A stretch of 64,000 nt of DNA, taken from positions 135,006,245 to 135,070,244 of the forward strand of contig CM042139.1 in the NCBI GenBank assembly GCA_023376005.1. Direction: 5' to 3'. This document shows positions 32,663-47,086 of the stretch, piece by piece. Source of the DNA: Doryteuthis pealeii (taxonomy: Eukaryota > Mollusca > Cephalopoda > Myopsida > Loliginidae). The position numbers and the translations under genes are program-made. Positions within the stretch are counted from its first letter, which is position 1; each line of letters begins with the position of its first letter. A model generated the notes under the pieces. It made no database searches. It was not told the DNA's origin and saw only the letters and a list, made by a program, of their open reading frames with translations.

Positions 32663-33394
32663 TGAGAGACTTATTCTTAACTTTTAAATACCGCGGTAAC
32701 GTCGGTAACTCTGCTAGTATCTTAAAAGGACTCCAATAGAAATGTCAATATTCTTAAATACTTTGTATATCTATCTAATGTATTATAATGTTTCCTATAT
32801 TTATTGGAGTTCCCCTGCAAATCAACAGGAAGCTTTACTTTCGGGGCTTCCATTAATTTCATTTCTATAGATTTCCCACCCCTATTTATACGAATAGATT
32901 AGTTGCCTATTCTCCAAGACCACTCATTCCTCACTTAGCATTCAAGAGGTTTGCTCCTTGAAATGCTCAGTTGATAACCCCCACCGTACAGCATTAATCT
33001 GGATGTGTTATCCTGACACGTTAGGGATCGCGTTGGGAAAGAGAAAGGCAGGGATCATCTTATTTATTTCAACTTATATACGTCGCCTAACGAAGCAGCA
33101 CAGTCGCCGGGAGATGCTGGATTGTAAACTCCTGACCTATCCATACATCTAACACTGAACTATTTCTTTCTCTGGTGAACCGGTCCTTAGAAGGAAATTT
33201 TGGAGTTCACATATCAACGTTAATGCGGTTCGAACAGATAACCACATCAGAAAAACATTCAGCATCTCACAGTGCTTGTTAACAGCAACCATGATACGAC
33301 TAATTGTCCAGAGTCTATACATCAACAACTAAACTGTTTGACCATGTCAAGATCCGGTTGGAAATACACTTCGACAAGGCTGAATGATGTGCTA

Positions 33395-33848
33395 AGCCGA
33401 AAAAACATCATCCGATGTGATTCTAAATAAATCATCCGATGTTATTTTAAATCTCATCCGATGTGATTTTTAAAACATCATCATTATCTCCAGCTATTGT
33501 ATTCACTACTGTTATTCTACAAGGATGGCTTACATTAAAAGACCCACAAGGTTAATAGCCAAAAACAAAAAAAACAAACAAACCAAACAAAATCTCATCA
33601 AATATGTGATATGTGATTTTAAATCATTTCACATGGATTTAAAAATCATTTTAAAAATCATCACGAGATATAATCTTTTTAAATCATAATTTTAAAATGA
33701 TCATCAAATATGATTTTTAAAATCACCACTTCAAAATCAAGATCAAATGTGATTTCTAAATCAGTTAAAAATCATCAGATGTGATTTTAAAAATCATTTA
33801 AAAAATTATCAGCAGGTTTGATTTAAAATTATCCTCTTTAAAATCATG
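33395..33848 (+). repeat. Degenerate AAATCATC minisatellite (left arm)
   Basis: Many variants of AAAATCATCnGATGTGATTT, each close to a self-complementary unit (AAATCA with TGATTT). They are spaced 20-35 nt and interrupted by a non-repetitive stretch at 33490-33590. Mirrored at 34021-34490; direct copy at 63510-63972. Confidence 0.85.
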
Positions 33849-33873
33849 AATCAGGGGTTCGATTTCCGGTCCC

Positions 33874-33995
33874 CGCAACTTCAGCGAATTGAGTAGCACA
33901 GGATCTGTGCGGTAAAAGTAAGGAGCTGATGGTAGGTGTGTGCGCTCCACCTCAGATGCTAAAAACAATTCTCCTCGTCTAGCGCTATTGAAAAA
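33874..33995 (+). other. Spacer of inverted repeat 2, part of a SINE family C copy
   Basis: The 122-nt unpaired centre, with the B-box-like GGTTCGATTTCC just before it at 33856. It contains CAGCGAATTGAGTAGCACAG, GGATCTGTGCGGTAAAAG and GCTCCACCTCAGATGC, i.e. the family C middle in plus orientation. The fold-back therefore turns within a SINE. Confidence 0.8.
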
Positions 33996-34020
33996 GGGAC
34001 CGCGAATCGAACACCTGATC

Positions 34021-34490
34021 ATGATTTAAAGAGGATAAATTTAAAATCAAAACCTGCTTGATAATTTTTTAAAAATGATGATTTTAAAAAATCACATCTG
34101 AGGATTTTTAAACTGATTTTAGATAATCCACATTTGATCTTGATTTTGAAGTGGTTTGATTTTTTAAAAAATCATATTTGATGCATCATTTTAAAAATTA
34201 GATTTAAAAAGATTATATTCTCGTGATGATTTTTTAAAAGATTTTAGGAATCCCATGTGAAATGATTTTAAAATCACATATCACATATGTGATGATGATT
34301 TTGTTTGGTTTGTTGTTTTTTGTTTTATGGGCTATTAACCTTGGTGGGTCTTAAATGTAAGCCATCCTGTAGTAATAACAGTAGTGATACATAGCTGGAG
34401 ATAATGAATGATTGTTTTAAAAAATTCACCATCGGAATGATGAATTTAAAATAAACATCGGATGATTTATTTAGAAATCACATCGGATTG
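34021..34490 (-). repeat. AAATCATC minisatellite, right-arm mirror
   Basis: Mirror of 33395-33848 with more indels. Confidence 0.82.
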
Positions 34491-35255
34491 ATGTTTTTCG
34501 GCTTAGGCCACAATCATTCACCGTGTCGAAGTGTTATTTCCAACCGGATCCTGACATGGTCAAACAGTTTAGTTGTTATGTATAGACTCTGGACAATTAG
34601 TCGTATCATGGTTGCTGTTTAACAAGCACTGTGAGATCTGAATGGTTCTGATGTGGTTATCTTGGTTGAACCGCATAACGTTGATATGTGAACTTTCAGA
34701 AATTTCCTTCTAATGACCGGTTCACCAGAGGAAAAGAAATAGTTCAGTGTTAATGTATGGATAGGTCAGAAGTTACCAATCCCAGCATCTCCGACGACTG
34801 TGCTGCTTCGTTAGGCGACGATATAAAGTGAAATAAATTAAGATGATCACCCTGCCTTTCGTCTTTCCCAAGCGATTCCCTAAACGTTTCAGGATTAACA
34901 CATCCAGATTAATGCTGACGGTGGGGGTTATCAAACTGAGCATTTCAAGGGACCAAACCTCTTGAATGCTAAGTGAGGAATGAAGTGGTCTGCGAGAATA
35001 GGCACTAATCTATTCGTATAAATAGCGTGGGAAATCTATAGAAATGCAAATTAATGGAAGCCACCGAAAGTAAAGCTTCCTATTGATTTGCAGGGAACTC
35101 CAATAAAATAGGAAAACATTATAATACCATTAGATAGAATATACAAAGTATTTAAGGAATATTGACATTTTCTATTTGGCAGTCCTTTTAAGATACTAGC
35201 AGAGTTACCGACGTTACCCGGTAATTTAAAAAAAGTTTAAGAATAAGTCTCTCAT

Positions 35256-35257
<2 letters not shown>

Positions 35258-35302
<45 letters not shown>

Positions 35303-35360
35303 TATATGTGTGATGCATGGTTGTGGTGTGTGTGGTGTGTGTGTGGTGAATGCTTAATAA
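35258..35360. repeat. TA plus GT microsatellite, damaged mirror copy
   Basis: TA array at 35258-35307, then TGTGATGCATGGTTGTGG-like noise where the partner copies have a regular CA array. Confidence 0.9.
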
Positions 35361-37389
35361 ACTTATTTTTGAATGTATATATTTGTTTTATTATTCTTCA
35401 ACATTTGTTATTTTTCTTGCTTGTATTATTTTCTTTTTTCTTATATAACGTTCTTATACTTTGTTCATTTGTTTTCTTTTCTTTCAAGGTTGTTTTAATT
35501 AGTTTTTTAATATATATTGATTTATACCCTTATAACTTATTTAGCTAAAAAAGTATTTTATTACTCTCTTAGAAAAAATAGAGGTGCTAATTTTATTTAT
35601 CTTTTAGTCTTTGCATGTCTTCCACCAAATCTTTTATAAAAAGACGTGTACTCTGTCATGTACAAGCAAACACACATACTTACAGGCATACATACAGAAT
35701 GCGTCTTTATATACAGTTAGAATGTTTTGATGTTAGCAATGCATATTGCAACACGATTATTGAACTTTCACCATTCTTATAATACTTTACCTTATTCTCT
35801 CTGTTCTTCTAGGCTGAACTTTTTGGATTTCTTGGTACTTCATCTTAGTCTTCCGTTAAGTCTTAGTAACGAACACATGAGGGAATTGCTAAAGAATGTT
35901 CTCTGGGGCTGGGCAACAGTTAAGCCGACGCTTTTACTTCTTCTCAACTGACAGTGTTTAGTCGGAAACAATCTCTCCAGCAATGCTTGCACGTTCTCTC
36001 ACCAACACTATTAAAATATATTGTCTTTATCCCCGCCACTCGTTTCGCAACAAGCCAAAATTGCTACTGCAAGCTTCCCCTGTTTGTCAGGGCTGGTCAA
36101 TAAATACCACAATTTACAGTGTTCATCCGGGCTCCTACTCTGACCTGGCCCGTTGCCACTGCAGCACGTCAACACTAATCAGCATGCGGTCAATTCTCAC
36201 ATCCGGGCCACTTTGACAGTTTTAGCAATTCCAATCGTCAGGCCCAGACTCACGATTAGGAGGATGTGAGTTCAATCTCCCCACTCGCTCTATCTCATTC
36301 TGCATGCCAAACACAGTCGCCCGTTTCGAACCACTACGTTTCGTGGTTTCTCTCTCCACATTTGCCGCATATTTATCCAGCTCATGTTAAACCAATATGC
36401 GTGGAGAAATCGTCATGTTTGGAGACACGTCAGTCTCCTTGTGAAAACTAAGCTAAAAACTCCTTTTTCTAAGTATTCTTCCCGTTCTCACCAATTGCTT
36501 GCACAAACGGAGACCAAGTAACAAGGTCAGCAACAAGCAAGCCTGTAAATTTACTTGTACGCTTTTTTTTTATATGATTCAAAATTACCGTTATCTTTTT
36601 ACTTTCATTACTTACCGTACATAATTTATAGGTAAGCTAGAATTATGTAAACACACGAACGACAGGAAAGACTGGGCTTATTTTGCTGGAACATAATTTC
36701 ATGGGAGCAGCATTAGTCAAATAATTCCTCGTCAAGGTGATGACTGTCGACAAATGATATTGGCATAGGCATTTTCTCCTTCACACCAAGCATGTTGTAG
36801 CTTTCTTGCAAATAAAAAGGAGACATTAATTTGGAGTGCCCTGTACCTCATTTGCATGCACTACGCAAATTACCCCTTTTTATGACAATGACCTTGAAGT
36901 GGTTCTTTTTGCGTGAGATCGTTCATGACCGACAAAAATGCATAAAGAATGGAGCGCGGATCGTGGAAAATAGTGGTTTTATAGCTGAAAGTTAACTCTC
37001 ACCATTGGTATTATCTTACTCCCAGTATATTCTGTACTTTCCATGGAAATGAATAGCAGACATTACTTTATGGGTTAGTATCGTATATATTTTCGGTAAT
37101 ATATGTAATTATGAAGAGGGAAGTTATGTTAAACAGTGTACATATTTCTCAGATATAGATAGATAGATTGGCTACGGGAACAACAATTTCCTCATAAAGA
37201 GAGTCATTGCTGCTGTGAAAATTTGGGATTACTCTACTAGTACAAAGGCGTCTATCGTGCAACAGTTATTGGACACAGTGATACGATTTCAAATACAGAC
37301 GAGGCTTGCTTTAATGCTTGGAAAACTCTCTATTCTTCTGGGTCTGAACCTCTGGATTTTTCTTGGTACTTCATCATGTACAACTGTTA

Positions 37390-37570
37390 TATTTCACATA
37401 ATCTGAGAAAGGTATGAATCCAACTATTCTCCTATAATGGGTAAATAGTAGGACAAACCCTGCTTTTTTTAACCTTGCTATGGCAACTTGTCTAGGAAGG
37501 AAAACTTTAAATTAAACTTCATTAAAACAACGCTTAAAAACTTATCTTGCTCGAATGGAGAGGTTATTCA
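37390..37570 (+). repeat. SINE family A, truncated copy (right-arm mirror)
   Basis: Mirror of 30350-30535. Confidence 0.82.
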
Positions 37571-38639
37571 CTACTAGTACAAATTCTTGTTCATCGATGA
37601 TGAAAATCCCTTGTCAATGCTGGAGACTATATGAAAATAATGTTTTGTACTTGAAAAAGTACACCATCCAATGGTGATATGTGCTCTCTGTATATGATAA
37701 TTTTTCAGAGGGCTTCTCGTCTATTTTGACTTGTACATAAGTATCAAGAGAAAGGTATAGTTAGCCAGTGTCCCTATTTTTTTATGAGATAAAAAGATAG
37801 ATATCAACAGACCGAGATAGATAGATATAAATAGGCTGAGATATGATTTTGTTTCACGATATATCAACCGTTTTCGATTCATTTAATGCCAGATCAAATC
37901 ATTTTTATATTATGTTTCTTACAGTGCACTACTCTTGTTTAAATGGTCACCCATAAAAATCTTGAACACACTCACCGCTGCTGTCAACGTGACTTGACGA
38001 TAACCAGACTGAGATAGTTAGATATGTACAAATTGAGATAGATAAGTAGAGGGATATATTTGAAAGTGATGAAAAGTAATCGGTCCAGCTTTAGATAGAT
38101 ATATAGATAAGAACATATAAAGATAGATAGATAGATTGATGCTATTGCTGGTTAGATTGTAAGTAAATGCGAGGTGTTAGATATAAAAACGGATTTTTTC
38201 ATGGCAATTAAATCACTTAATCGCAGAGGCTATCACATTACATGACATTGCAACTAAATGGCTTTACTTTATTTAATGGAATGATATTATTTCATTTTTT
38301 GTCAGATTATTAGGTTGAAGGAATTACATTTATATTAAGATTGTTTACGAGACAACTACTTGTAAAACAAAGCTCATCTGGACAAGAGTTTTAAAACATT
38401 TTCATAATTATTTTAATAAACAAAGTGTTTATTCTTAAAGAAAGTCTTTCATTTCTTATTTGAAATTGTGGGCAAAAGAATAGAAAATGGATAATGAAGG
38501 AAAAATCTAAAATAGACATTCAACGTCACAGGGTTTGCTTGTATACCCGGCCAACATAGAACCAATCTGGTGGAGTAAGGAGTCTGTTTTAAGGTTGAGA
38601 ACACCAGACGTTTTAACTGTAAAAGGCACAAAAGGAAAT

Positions 38640-39120
38640 GTATCTGAAAGTGACTGTGAGGAGTTCTTGTGGTGATGTATCTATCGCGCTGGACTACGAT
38701 ATGGGAGTTAGCGAGTTCGAACGGCAGTCACGCTGGTTGGTTCATTTTCGGACCCCTGAGAAAGATATAAACATATTCGTCCCACAGCTGTCGGTAGATA
38801 ATCCACCAAGAAACCATAGGGTTCAAGGTTCGAAACCAGCGCTCGCCAACTCAGCGTATGAGTAGCATATCTTAGATCTGTGCGGTAAAAAGGGAAGTTG
38901 ATGGTAGGTGTGATGCTCCACCTCAAATGCAAAAACAATCTCCCTGATCTAGCGCTTAAGAAAAGTTGATAGACTCTATCGCTGTCCGGCTGATACCGAC
39001 AATAGACTTCTCCGTCTAATTTACGTACTAGAACCAATCATATTCTTCTATAAGGATGGCTTCAGAATTGAATAACCCATGAAGGTTGATATGACATTAA
39101 ACAGAGAAACCAAATGTATA
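38640..39120 (+). repeat. Nested SINEs B and C (right-arm mirror)
   Basis: Mirror of 28800-29275, in sense orientation. Family B head with GAGTTCGAACGGCAGTC near 38712; family C from about 38775 to 39036; family B tail 39040-39120. Confidence 0.75.
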
Positions 39121-39361
39121 TCTTAAATCGGCATTTAAGAACCTTTATTTAAACAGAAACGATTAGTATCTATGATTTAAAAAGATTTGTAAATTGATAT
39201 TTAACATGAGCCAAGGTATTCTAACTACCTCCCAAATCAGTTGATAGTTGTTCCAACTCTAGCGAAACGGCTCTTACCACGTATGTACTCAAAATGGTCA
39301 CTGAATGTTTGAGATTTGAGAACACCGGAAGTTTTATCTGAAAAAAAGATACAAAATGAAA

Positions 39362-39585
39362 TGTGTACGAAAGCAACCGTGTGGCGTAGCGGCTAACGTA
39401 CTGACCTGCAATATCTTAGTAAGAGAGTTCAAACACCATTCGCACTATTTTGTTCATATTCGGACTAATACCCTTGGAAAATGTATGAACCACTTCATCC
39501 CGCCAGGTATGGATGAAATAGTTTTCTACGTGGATGGCTTTGTCATTAGATTTTCCAGGATTGTTGATATGCCATAAAAATGTAA
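39362..39585 (+). repeat. SINE family B copy (right-arm mirror)
   Basis: Mirror of 28325-28556. It is almost identical over its length, with no visible indel in the head. Confidence 0.82.
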
Positions 39586-40023
39586 GTAAGTTAGTAATTA
39601 AGAAAGACAGAAAGAAAGAAAGTGACCGGTAACAAACCTAGTGGCAATCTTCAGTCTGTCACGCGAAGGTGCCTGGATTTTTTGCCGATTTAACCAAGTT
39701 ATCACCCGAGAAGTTAGGTGTTGTTACAGGTGTCCAAAATAGTAGACTTGTTACCTCATAACGAGAATAAATTGTTGTATCAAAATTGTTATGCCAACAT
39801 GTTGAAAAATACTAGAGAAACATAATCAAAGTTATGGGTGTCTAATTTAACAGGCAGCAGCGAGCGAATTAAATCCTCTTGGTATAATTACAGTAGTGTC
39901 AATATTTAGAAAGCCAAACACCTCTTTGATCGTGGCCTCCCACCCTTGGCCTCCTGATTGAAAAATTAGCTAAAAACGTAATCTGTTATTTAGTCACTTT
40001 ACAGACTGTTAAATAACATATTA

Positions 40024-40232
40024 TACATATTTACTAACCTCTCCGCCCGAGCAGGATGTGGCACAAGGTCAATTTCTAAAGCTGAGCTTAAAATGTTTGA
40101 ATTCAGTTTTCTTTCTATGACCAGTTGCCATACCAAGGTTAAAGAGCCCATTCTGTCGTATTATTTCCCCATAGTTAGAGGGATAATAGTTGGATTCATA
40201 CCTTTCCCAAGAATGTTAGCGCCATGTGAAAT
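40024..40232 (-). repeat. SINE family A, truncated copy (right-arm mirror)
   Basis: Mirror of 27690-27895. It keeps CGAGCAGGATGTGGCACAAG at its 3' end, which the left arm has altered. Confidence 0.83.
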
Positions 40233-41876
40233 AATGTACTAAGGATTTATTATTAAAATGCTAGTGGACTGTGTTCGTTCTCTTGTTGGGTGCACCATAT
40301 TTGAGTGCCTGTGCCAGACTGGCCAAAGCTTTGTAAATTTCTGACCTTTACAGATAATTTTTATAAACGCTTGTGGTCGATATCTGGTCCCACCCCTCTT
40401 GTAAAACTAATGAAAACATTTTATTTGTCTATTTCATCCAGTACCGTACAAAGCTTTGTCATATAAATAAGATGTTTGTCTGAAAAACGGTCTATTGATT
40501 CATGCAATTGATAAATTTAAAGTATCTAGAACAACAGAAACGCATTTGTCTTTGTCTTGTACTGTCAATGGTTCAGAGAAAATAGTCATTTTCAAATGAA
40601 TATTCTCTACGCATGTTAGGAAAACTGCAAGGAAGCAATATGATTATTGTTTGGTGAACTCTGAAATGGCTCACCAGACCGATGTAAATAGTTCATTTTT
40701 CAAAACATTGTATATTTCCTTTTCCGCCTGATTTGAGACGAGTTTTAACTATTATATTTCCTTTTTATTTTTCATGAAAATGAAACACGAGTATTTCTAA
40801 GGAAAACGTCATTCTCGCAATGGTATTCTGCGTCGAAAGCCATTACTTCGCTAAATCCATGAACAAGCACTTTATGTACATCGTGATATCCTGAATAGAA
40901 TTCATTCAACAGATATCATCAAACTTTCATTTTAATCATAGTATTATACGCCGTCACTAGACCCGACAAAGAACACAGAACACACATATATATCAAAATA
41001 TCAAAATATTTTTTATTCTTCGTAATGTGTAGACTGAGAGTCGTCGATAGAGAATGCACATACACAGTAGTCTTCGGGAGTTCAGACAGCGAGCAAACTG
41101 GCTCAACCTTTTGTAAAACTCTCAAAAACCAACAGATCTACGCCTCTTTGATCGTGACATCGACGCAGTTTTACTGTAGACACACCTCCTCGCTCACGCA
41201 GCGTGTTTTTATTAGTGATGGGCTATACACACACATTTTCTGTGTCAACGAATTGTCACTTACACCTGACTTCCGGCTGTCAAAGGTCGGTTCAATAACT
41301 TCAAGGCAATATCCTGTTTGTGTTTTCGGCCCGTGTTGACACCCACACATTTCCTGTGCCTACGCGTGAGTAATTTTCACCTGATTTTCTGGCTGTCAAT
41401 TTTTGATCAGGCAATATATTACAATAGCATTGGAATGAGAAATTCTGATCAGCGGCATCCATTTAACTCCTTGTCTACTTTAAACCACTTACAGCGGCTT
41501 TCTCAAGATTGGCAATAAAAATGCATTTGCATAGAAAGGGGTGTCAATGTTATCATAGCAGATCAAGTCTCATTGTGTTTCATACTATCTTCAGACGGGG
41601 GTGTACTAAAAAGTAGCCAGTCAAGCGTTACTATACCGTAAGGTTTTCACATAGTCAGATCTTCTTTCGAGAGACATTTACTAAAATCATGTGCTTAGGT
41701 ATAAATGCCGGTGATATTCAAAGGAGAGAAATAACATATAAGATGTTAAAGATAATGAAAAAAATAAGAAATATTTTTGAAAAATTAAAAATAGAATAAG
41801 ATAAATTAAGATAAAAATGAAATAACATAAATGAATAAAATGAATAAATGAAATAAAATAAAAATAAATTGATGAA

Positions 41877-42592
<716 letters not shown>

Positions 42593-44338
42593 CTCTCACC
42601 CTCGTTTATATACCCGATGTTGGATATAAAATATATTGATATACAACATTCGGGTGGGGAGATATTTATGAATTAAACAACCGCATCTGACAATTATTTT
42701 TTTTGGAAAATGTTATCAAATTTTCAGACTCAATCTCTCTGAAGTTCATTAAAAAACGAATACTATTAGCCAGGACGTGACACAAATAGAACTGACATAA
42801 TATGCCTCTTATAAATATTCATATTAAAATGACTAATGTATTTTACAATAGAAAAGCATTGCTCTGAGTTTTAAGATAAATATGCATACAATTGTTTTGA
42901 AAATATGGAAAGATTTCAAATTGTTGGACTTTTAATCCTTATTAAAGGAAAAGGTCTATTATATATATGAATGTTCGAATGATCATCCTTACTCTTATTG
43001 TTTTGGTCATGTATTCTGTACAATGACTTCTCATTTTCTCTTCAGTTTGTTGTATCCTTGTAGCGCGTACGCGGTAGCTCAAAGTAAGTACGTTAAATGT
43101 TAAATTTTCTCGAAGCGGTAACCTTTATAGACACTACTCCAGTTATCACAATGATTTTTCAATTGATTTTTGAGATATATAACATGTGATAGAAACATCT
43201 TCATGGTGCAATGTCTGGCCTGCAAAATTAGATCTGAGGGGATTGTAGCGGGCGTCTACAGAGATTCAATTGGCATCCTCTTGAACGTGAGTCGTGGCCC
43301 GAAGTCAGAATACCTCGTTGGCGCATATGCAATCTCTTTCACTGGGCTGGCAGCGCTGGATGTGATTGACACGAATGGAGGATCTTGGTCAGGGCATTGT
43401 ATCATTATTTAATGACTGCCTTCCCACACCGAGACAGCTGCGTTCTGATCTTTCTGGCGAAAACACAGACGTGTGACAAAGAAGAGGCGAGTGAGCTTTG
43501 GCGGAGGACTGCTAGAAAAATTGTTATGGTGACTTTGGCAGTTTGGAGAACGTCTTTTTCGGTGGAGAGATCCAGCCATCCGACCCGATGAATATCTGTT
43601 CCCTCGACGAATTTCTGTTCACTCATTATAATCCTGTTATTGTTTTTATCTCATTTATTCTACTTTAGAGTCTATTAACATAGTTTCCAACCAGATGTTC
43701 AATTAATAATTACTATCTAAGAGGGAGAGTCAAAGAATTATCGGCACTTTCGCCATTACATATCTTTATTATAGTCACAATGTATTCGGCGCAAGAGTGA
43801 TTATATTTGACAATGCTATGGTCACGTGACCGAGCCTGATCACACCATTTGCTTGCTGTCTTTACAGCCGCTCTACTTGTAGTATGCAACAAGCAAGTGA
43901 AAAAACAACATATTAGTCCGTTTTCATAAAAATAGTATTTTCTTTCTCTGGGGAATAAAATCTTAGTCCTCAATTTATTTATGGAAGACGACTCTATTTT
44001 TTACAAGGCAGAGTAAACATTAAACTTCAGAGAAGTGTTCCTTTCATTTGGGGAGAGAAAATATAAATTCTTATTCTTGTGCAAAATAACTCCCACTTTA
44101 AAAAAAAAGGTTCCTGTCTCGGTATTTTTTCCGATAAAACAGCCTAAGAATTGCCTCGTTCTTCTTTAAAACCTTTTACCTTCAATCATGTATTTTCTCA
44201 TCGGTCGTTCATTGGTTAATTAAACAGTTCAGGGACAGTGAATTATCTTCTTTTCTTTCAAATTTTTTAACTATTCATAGATTTGTCAATACATTTAATT
44301 CTAATTTTAACAAGCTCCTTTAAAATATTATTTAACTC

Positions 44339-44342
<4 letters not shown>

Positions 44343-44434
<92 letters not shown>

Positions 44435-44460
44435 CGTGTGCGTGTGCGTGCGTGTGTGTT
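44343..44460. repeat. TA plus GT compound microsatellite (right-arm mirror)
   Basis: TA at 44343-44389 and GT/GC-GT at 44390-44460. Confidence 0.96.
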
Positions 44461-44556
44461 TATGTGTGTGCATTGATTCACAATAAAATAATAAGCTTGT
44501 GTAGGCTTAGGTGTAGTAATTTTCGTTTTACTAGTTTGTATGCCACTTGATATATG

Positions 44557-45300
44557 TAACCGAAATTATGCCACTGCTTACGTCACACTGCCTCAGGGAT
44601 TGCATGAGTTTACCAATGAGTATTAATTTATAGTCAAAATCATAACTACATACAATAAATCTTATTTATTAACGAGGTCTCTATGAAAATCTGAGTTTGA
44701 TTTGCCTCAAACGAGGGCGGGACACAAGGACATTTTTATGTGGGCCCACCCACAAGCCGAAGCTCATGGGTGGTAGACACAAAAAATGTGTCGATCCCGT
44801 CGGCATTCCCCCTCGAGGGGGCGCCTCAGGCGCTGGGCAATAAACCCAGCCCTGCCCCTTTAAATCGAGGGGGCAGGTGTTATCCTGGGGGGATATCCCC
44901 CTTGGATCGACGCTGTTTATTTCATTAATAGACACAGGCCCCGAAAGGCCCATGTTATTAGTGCGTTTAAAATCCTACAATGTGTCTTTTATATCACTAA
45001 TAAAATATATCACTAAGAAATAATGGTTTATATAATATATGGTTTGATTAATTTGCATACTGGTTATAACAAAACTGGGTTTAATAAATAATTACTTGGT
45101 GTTATTGGTCTCTAATATTATTGTTTTATTCACCAATGTATTAAGATGAATCCAATGAGTGATTTTATATAGAAACCAATTAAAATATAATTAAACTAAG
45201 CCTAATGTTTATATACGTTCTTACTTAGTGTTTCTAATTTAATATATTTCATTATATCAAAACCTAAATACTTACACCCGGACGGCGCATATTCTTGCTT
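44557..45300 (+). mobile_element. Helitron-like non-autonomous element carrying a hairpin-chain cargo
   Basis: It is aligned by eye with the Helitron at 54770-55413. Both have GTAACCGAAA near the 5' side, then TTACGTCA or the like. Both have TAATTTGCATA, TAATAAATA and CTTGGTRTTATTG in the middle, and end with CATTATATCAAAACCTAAAT, CTTACACCCGGACGGCGCAT (here) or CTTGCACCCGGAGGGTGCAT (there). The expected terminal CTAG is absent here (ATTCTTGCTT), and the first about 40 bp are diverged, so this copy is decayed. Between the two shared parts it holds the GC-rich hairpin chain (44704-44951), which the 54770 copy lacks. No Rep/helicase frame is present. Confidence 0.6.
44704..44951 (+). other. GC-rich hairpin chain (right-arm mirror)
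   Basis: Same palindromes as 22975-23219 in reverse order. The closing stem is GTCGATCC 44790-44797 with GGATCGAC 44904-44911. A few bases are missing here (ATTCCCCCTCGAGGGGGC, GCCCCTTTAAATCG), so the exact stem lengths depend on which arm is correct. Confidence 0.85.
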
Positions 45301-45559
45301 TTCAATATAATCTTAAAAACAACCTATTCCGTATTCCATATCCATTCCCGACTTATTTAATTTACTATTTGACTTTTAGTTGTTTCCGGGTGTAAAACTT
45401 GAAAAGCCCCGGACGAAAGGGCCCTTGTTTTATCAATAAACAACCTTTTTTATTATTCCTTTCCTCCTTTTAGGCTTCCATTCGGTATCATTGTATAGAT
45501 CGCTATATTTTTATACATGATAGAGTTTAAAATATTATATAAATTTGTCTGTACCAACA

Positions 45560-45578
45560 ATTTATATATATATATATT

Positions 45579-45611
<33 letters not shown>

Positions 45612-45655
45612 ATATTGGTTAAGCATGCGCATGAAGAGAATATATGTGTCAACAA

Positions 45656-45720
<65 letters not shown>

Positions 45721-45800
45721 AGAGAGATATATAGAGAGAAAGAGAAAGAGAGAGAAAAAGAAAGAATGAGAAAGAAAAGGAGCGAGAGAGAGAGGGGGGG
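45560..45800. repeat. Two TA arrays and a GA-rich stretch (right-arm mirror)
   Basis: TA arrays at 45560-45611 and 45659-45718 followed by a GA-rich stretch to about 45800. Confidence 0.95.
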
Positions 45801-46435
45801 AAAGAGATGGAAAACATTGTTGACAGATGTAATACATGAGCAATAGTTATATATCCGTACTATAATACATAGATAATGGGAAATTTATTATATTCATATG
45901 ATAAACAAACTTAAATAAAAGTACTAAGACGAAATAAAATGAAAAGATTTAATATGAAATGCTAAATAGCCACGGGTGAAGGAAGAGTCGATATGAAATA
46001 CAAAAATGGAGAAAAAGAATCTCCAAAAGCAAACCAAGCTTAACGTTTAATTTCCTTCACAGCAGACTTACTTCGATCTAATCTGTTCCGTCACTGGATC
46101 ATCTTCTACGCATTGTACACAACAGCATCAGAAAACCATCGCTCGTCATTCAACCTATCACTCAGTATTTCGTTTCGCCTTGGCAAAGCAATTTCTCCAT
46201 TCTTAAACTTGTTTTGACTGAATGTTAAGATGGCCCGCGAGTTGCAGTAAAAATTGTTTTGTGCAGAGTCTGAAGAAGAATAGAAAAATAAATAAAAATA
46301 AAATCAGTATGTTGGGTTAGATAATTATGTTAAATAATAAATTAGCTGTATGTATTATTTTGAGAATAGCGTAGTTTATGAAAGGTTAAATTTTGTACTC
46401 AAAAACATTAGGTCAACTTAATTTCATTTATAAGC

Positions 46436-46526
46436 ATTGAACACGGGGCACAGTTTGAATAACGAGGCTGCGGATTGAAATTGAACACGGGGCACAGTTT
46501 GAATAACGAGGCTGCGGATTGGAATT
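46436..46526 (-). repeat. 44-bp tandem duplication (right-arm mirror)
   Basis: Two near-identical units with GGGGCACAGTTTGAATAACG and GGCTGCGGATTG. Confidence 0.9.
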
Positions 46527-46624
46527 GAGAATAAATAGTTGGATGTCTAGTTTTGATATATAATGAGTTGGTGCCAAGATGTTAGGACAATAACTTAGAT
46601 TCGAGATTTTAAAATATGGTTTGG

Positions 46625-46868
46625 TTTCTTTGTTTAATGACATATCAATTTTCTTGGGTTATTCACTGCCAAAGCTATCCTTATAGAAGAAGTGTAGCGG
46701 TACTATTTAACCAATAGTTGGGATATGCTAGGGTTTGTATTTTTCCTGGGGGTATAAGTCCGAACGTTAACATAATAGAGAGACAGGAATTTTAACTCGC
46801 TTAATACGATGTCGTTGTCCAGCACGTTAGACACTAAGTCATCGGCACTTCCCTTGTGGACAGTTAGA
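46625..46868 (-). repeat. SINE family B copy (right-arm mirror)
   Basis: Mirror of 21060-21298, in cleaner sequence. Confidence 0.75.
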
Positions 46869-47007
46869 TGATGTTAACATGATGTTGGAATATTTTTCTA
46901 TATAAGTTGTGCTGGAGATCACAACTTAGATTTATAGACTCTTTGGGTTACTTTATTTAAATTATTATTTTCTCTTATTTTTTATGACTGTGTATACATT
47001 ATTCTAA

Positions 47008-47008
<1 letters not shown>

Positions 47009-47084
<76 letters not shown>
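47009..47084. repeat. (TA)n microsatellite, clean copy
   Basis: Pure TA of 76 bp. The partner array at 20838-20904 is interrupted. Confidence 0.97.
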
Positions 47085-47086
<2 letters not shown>

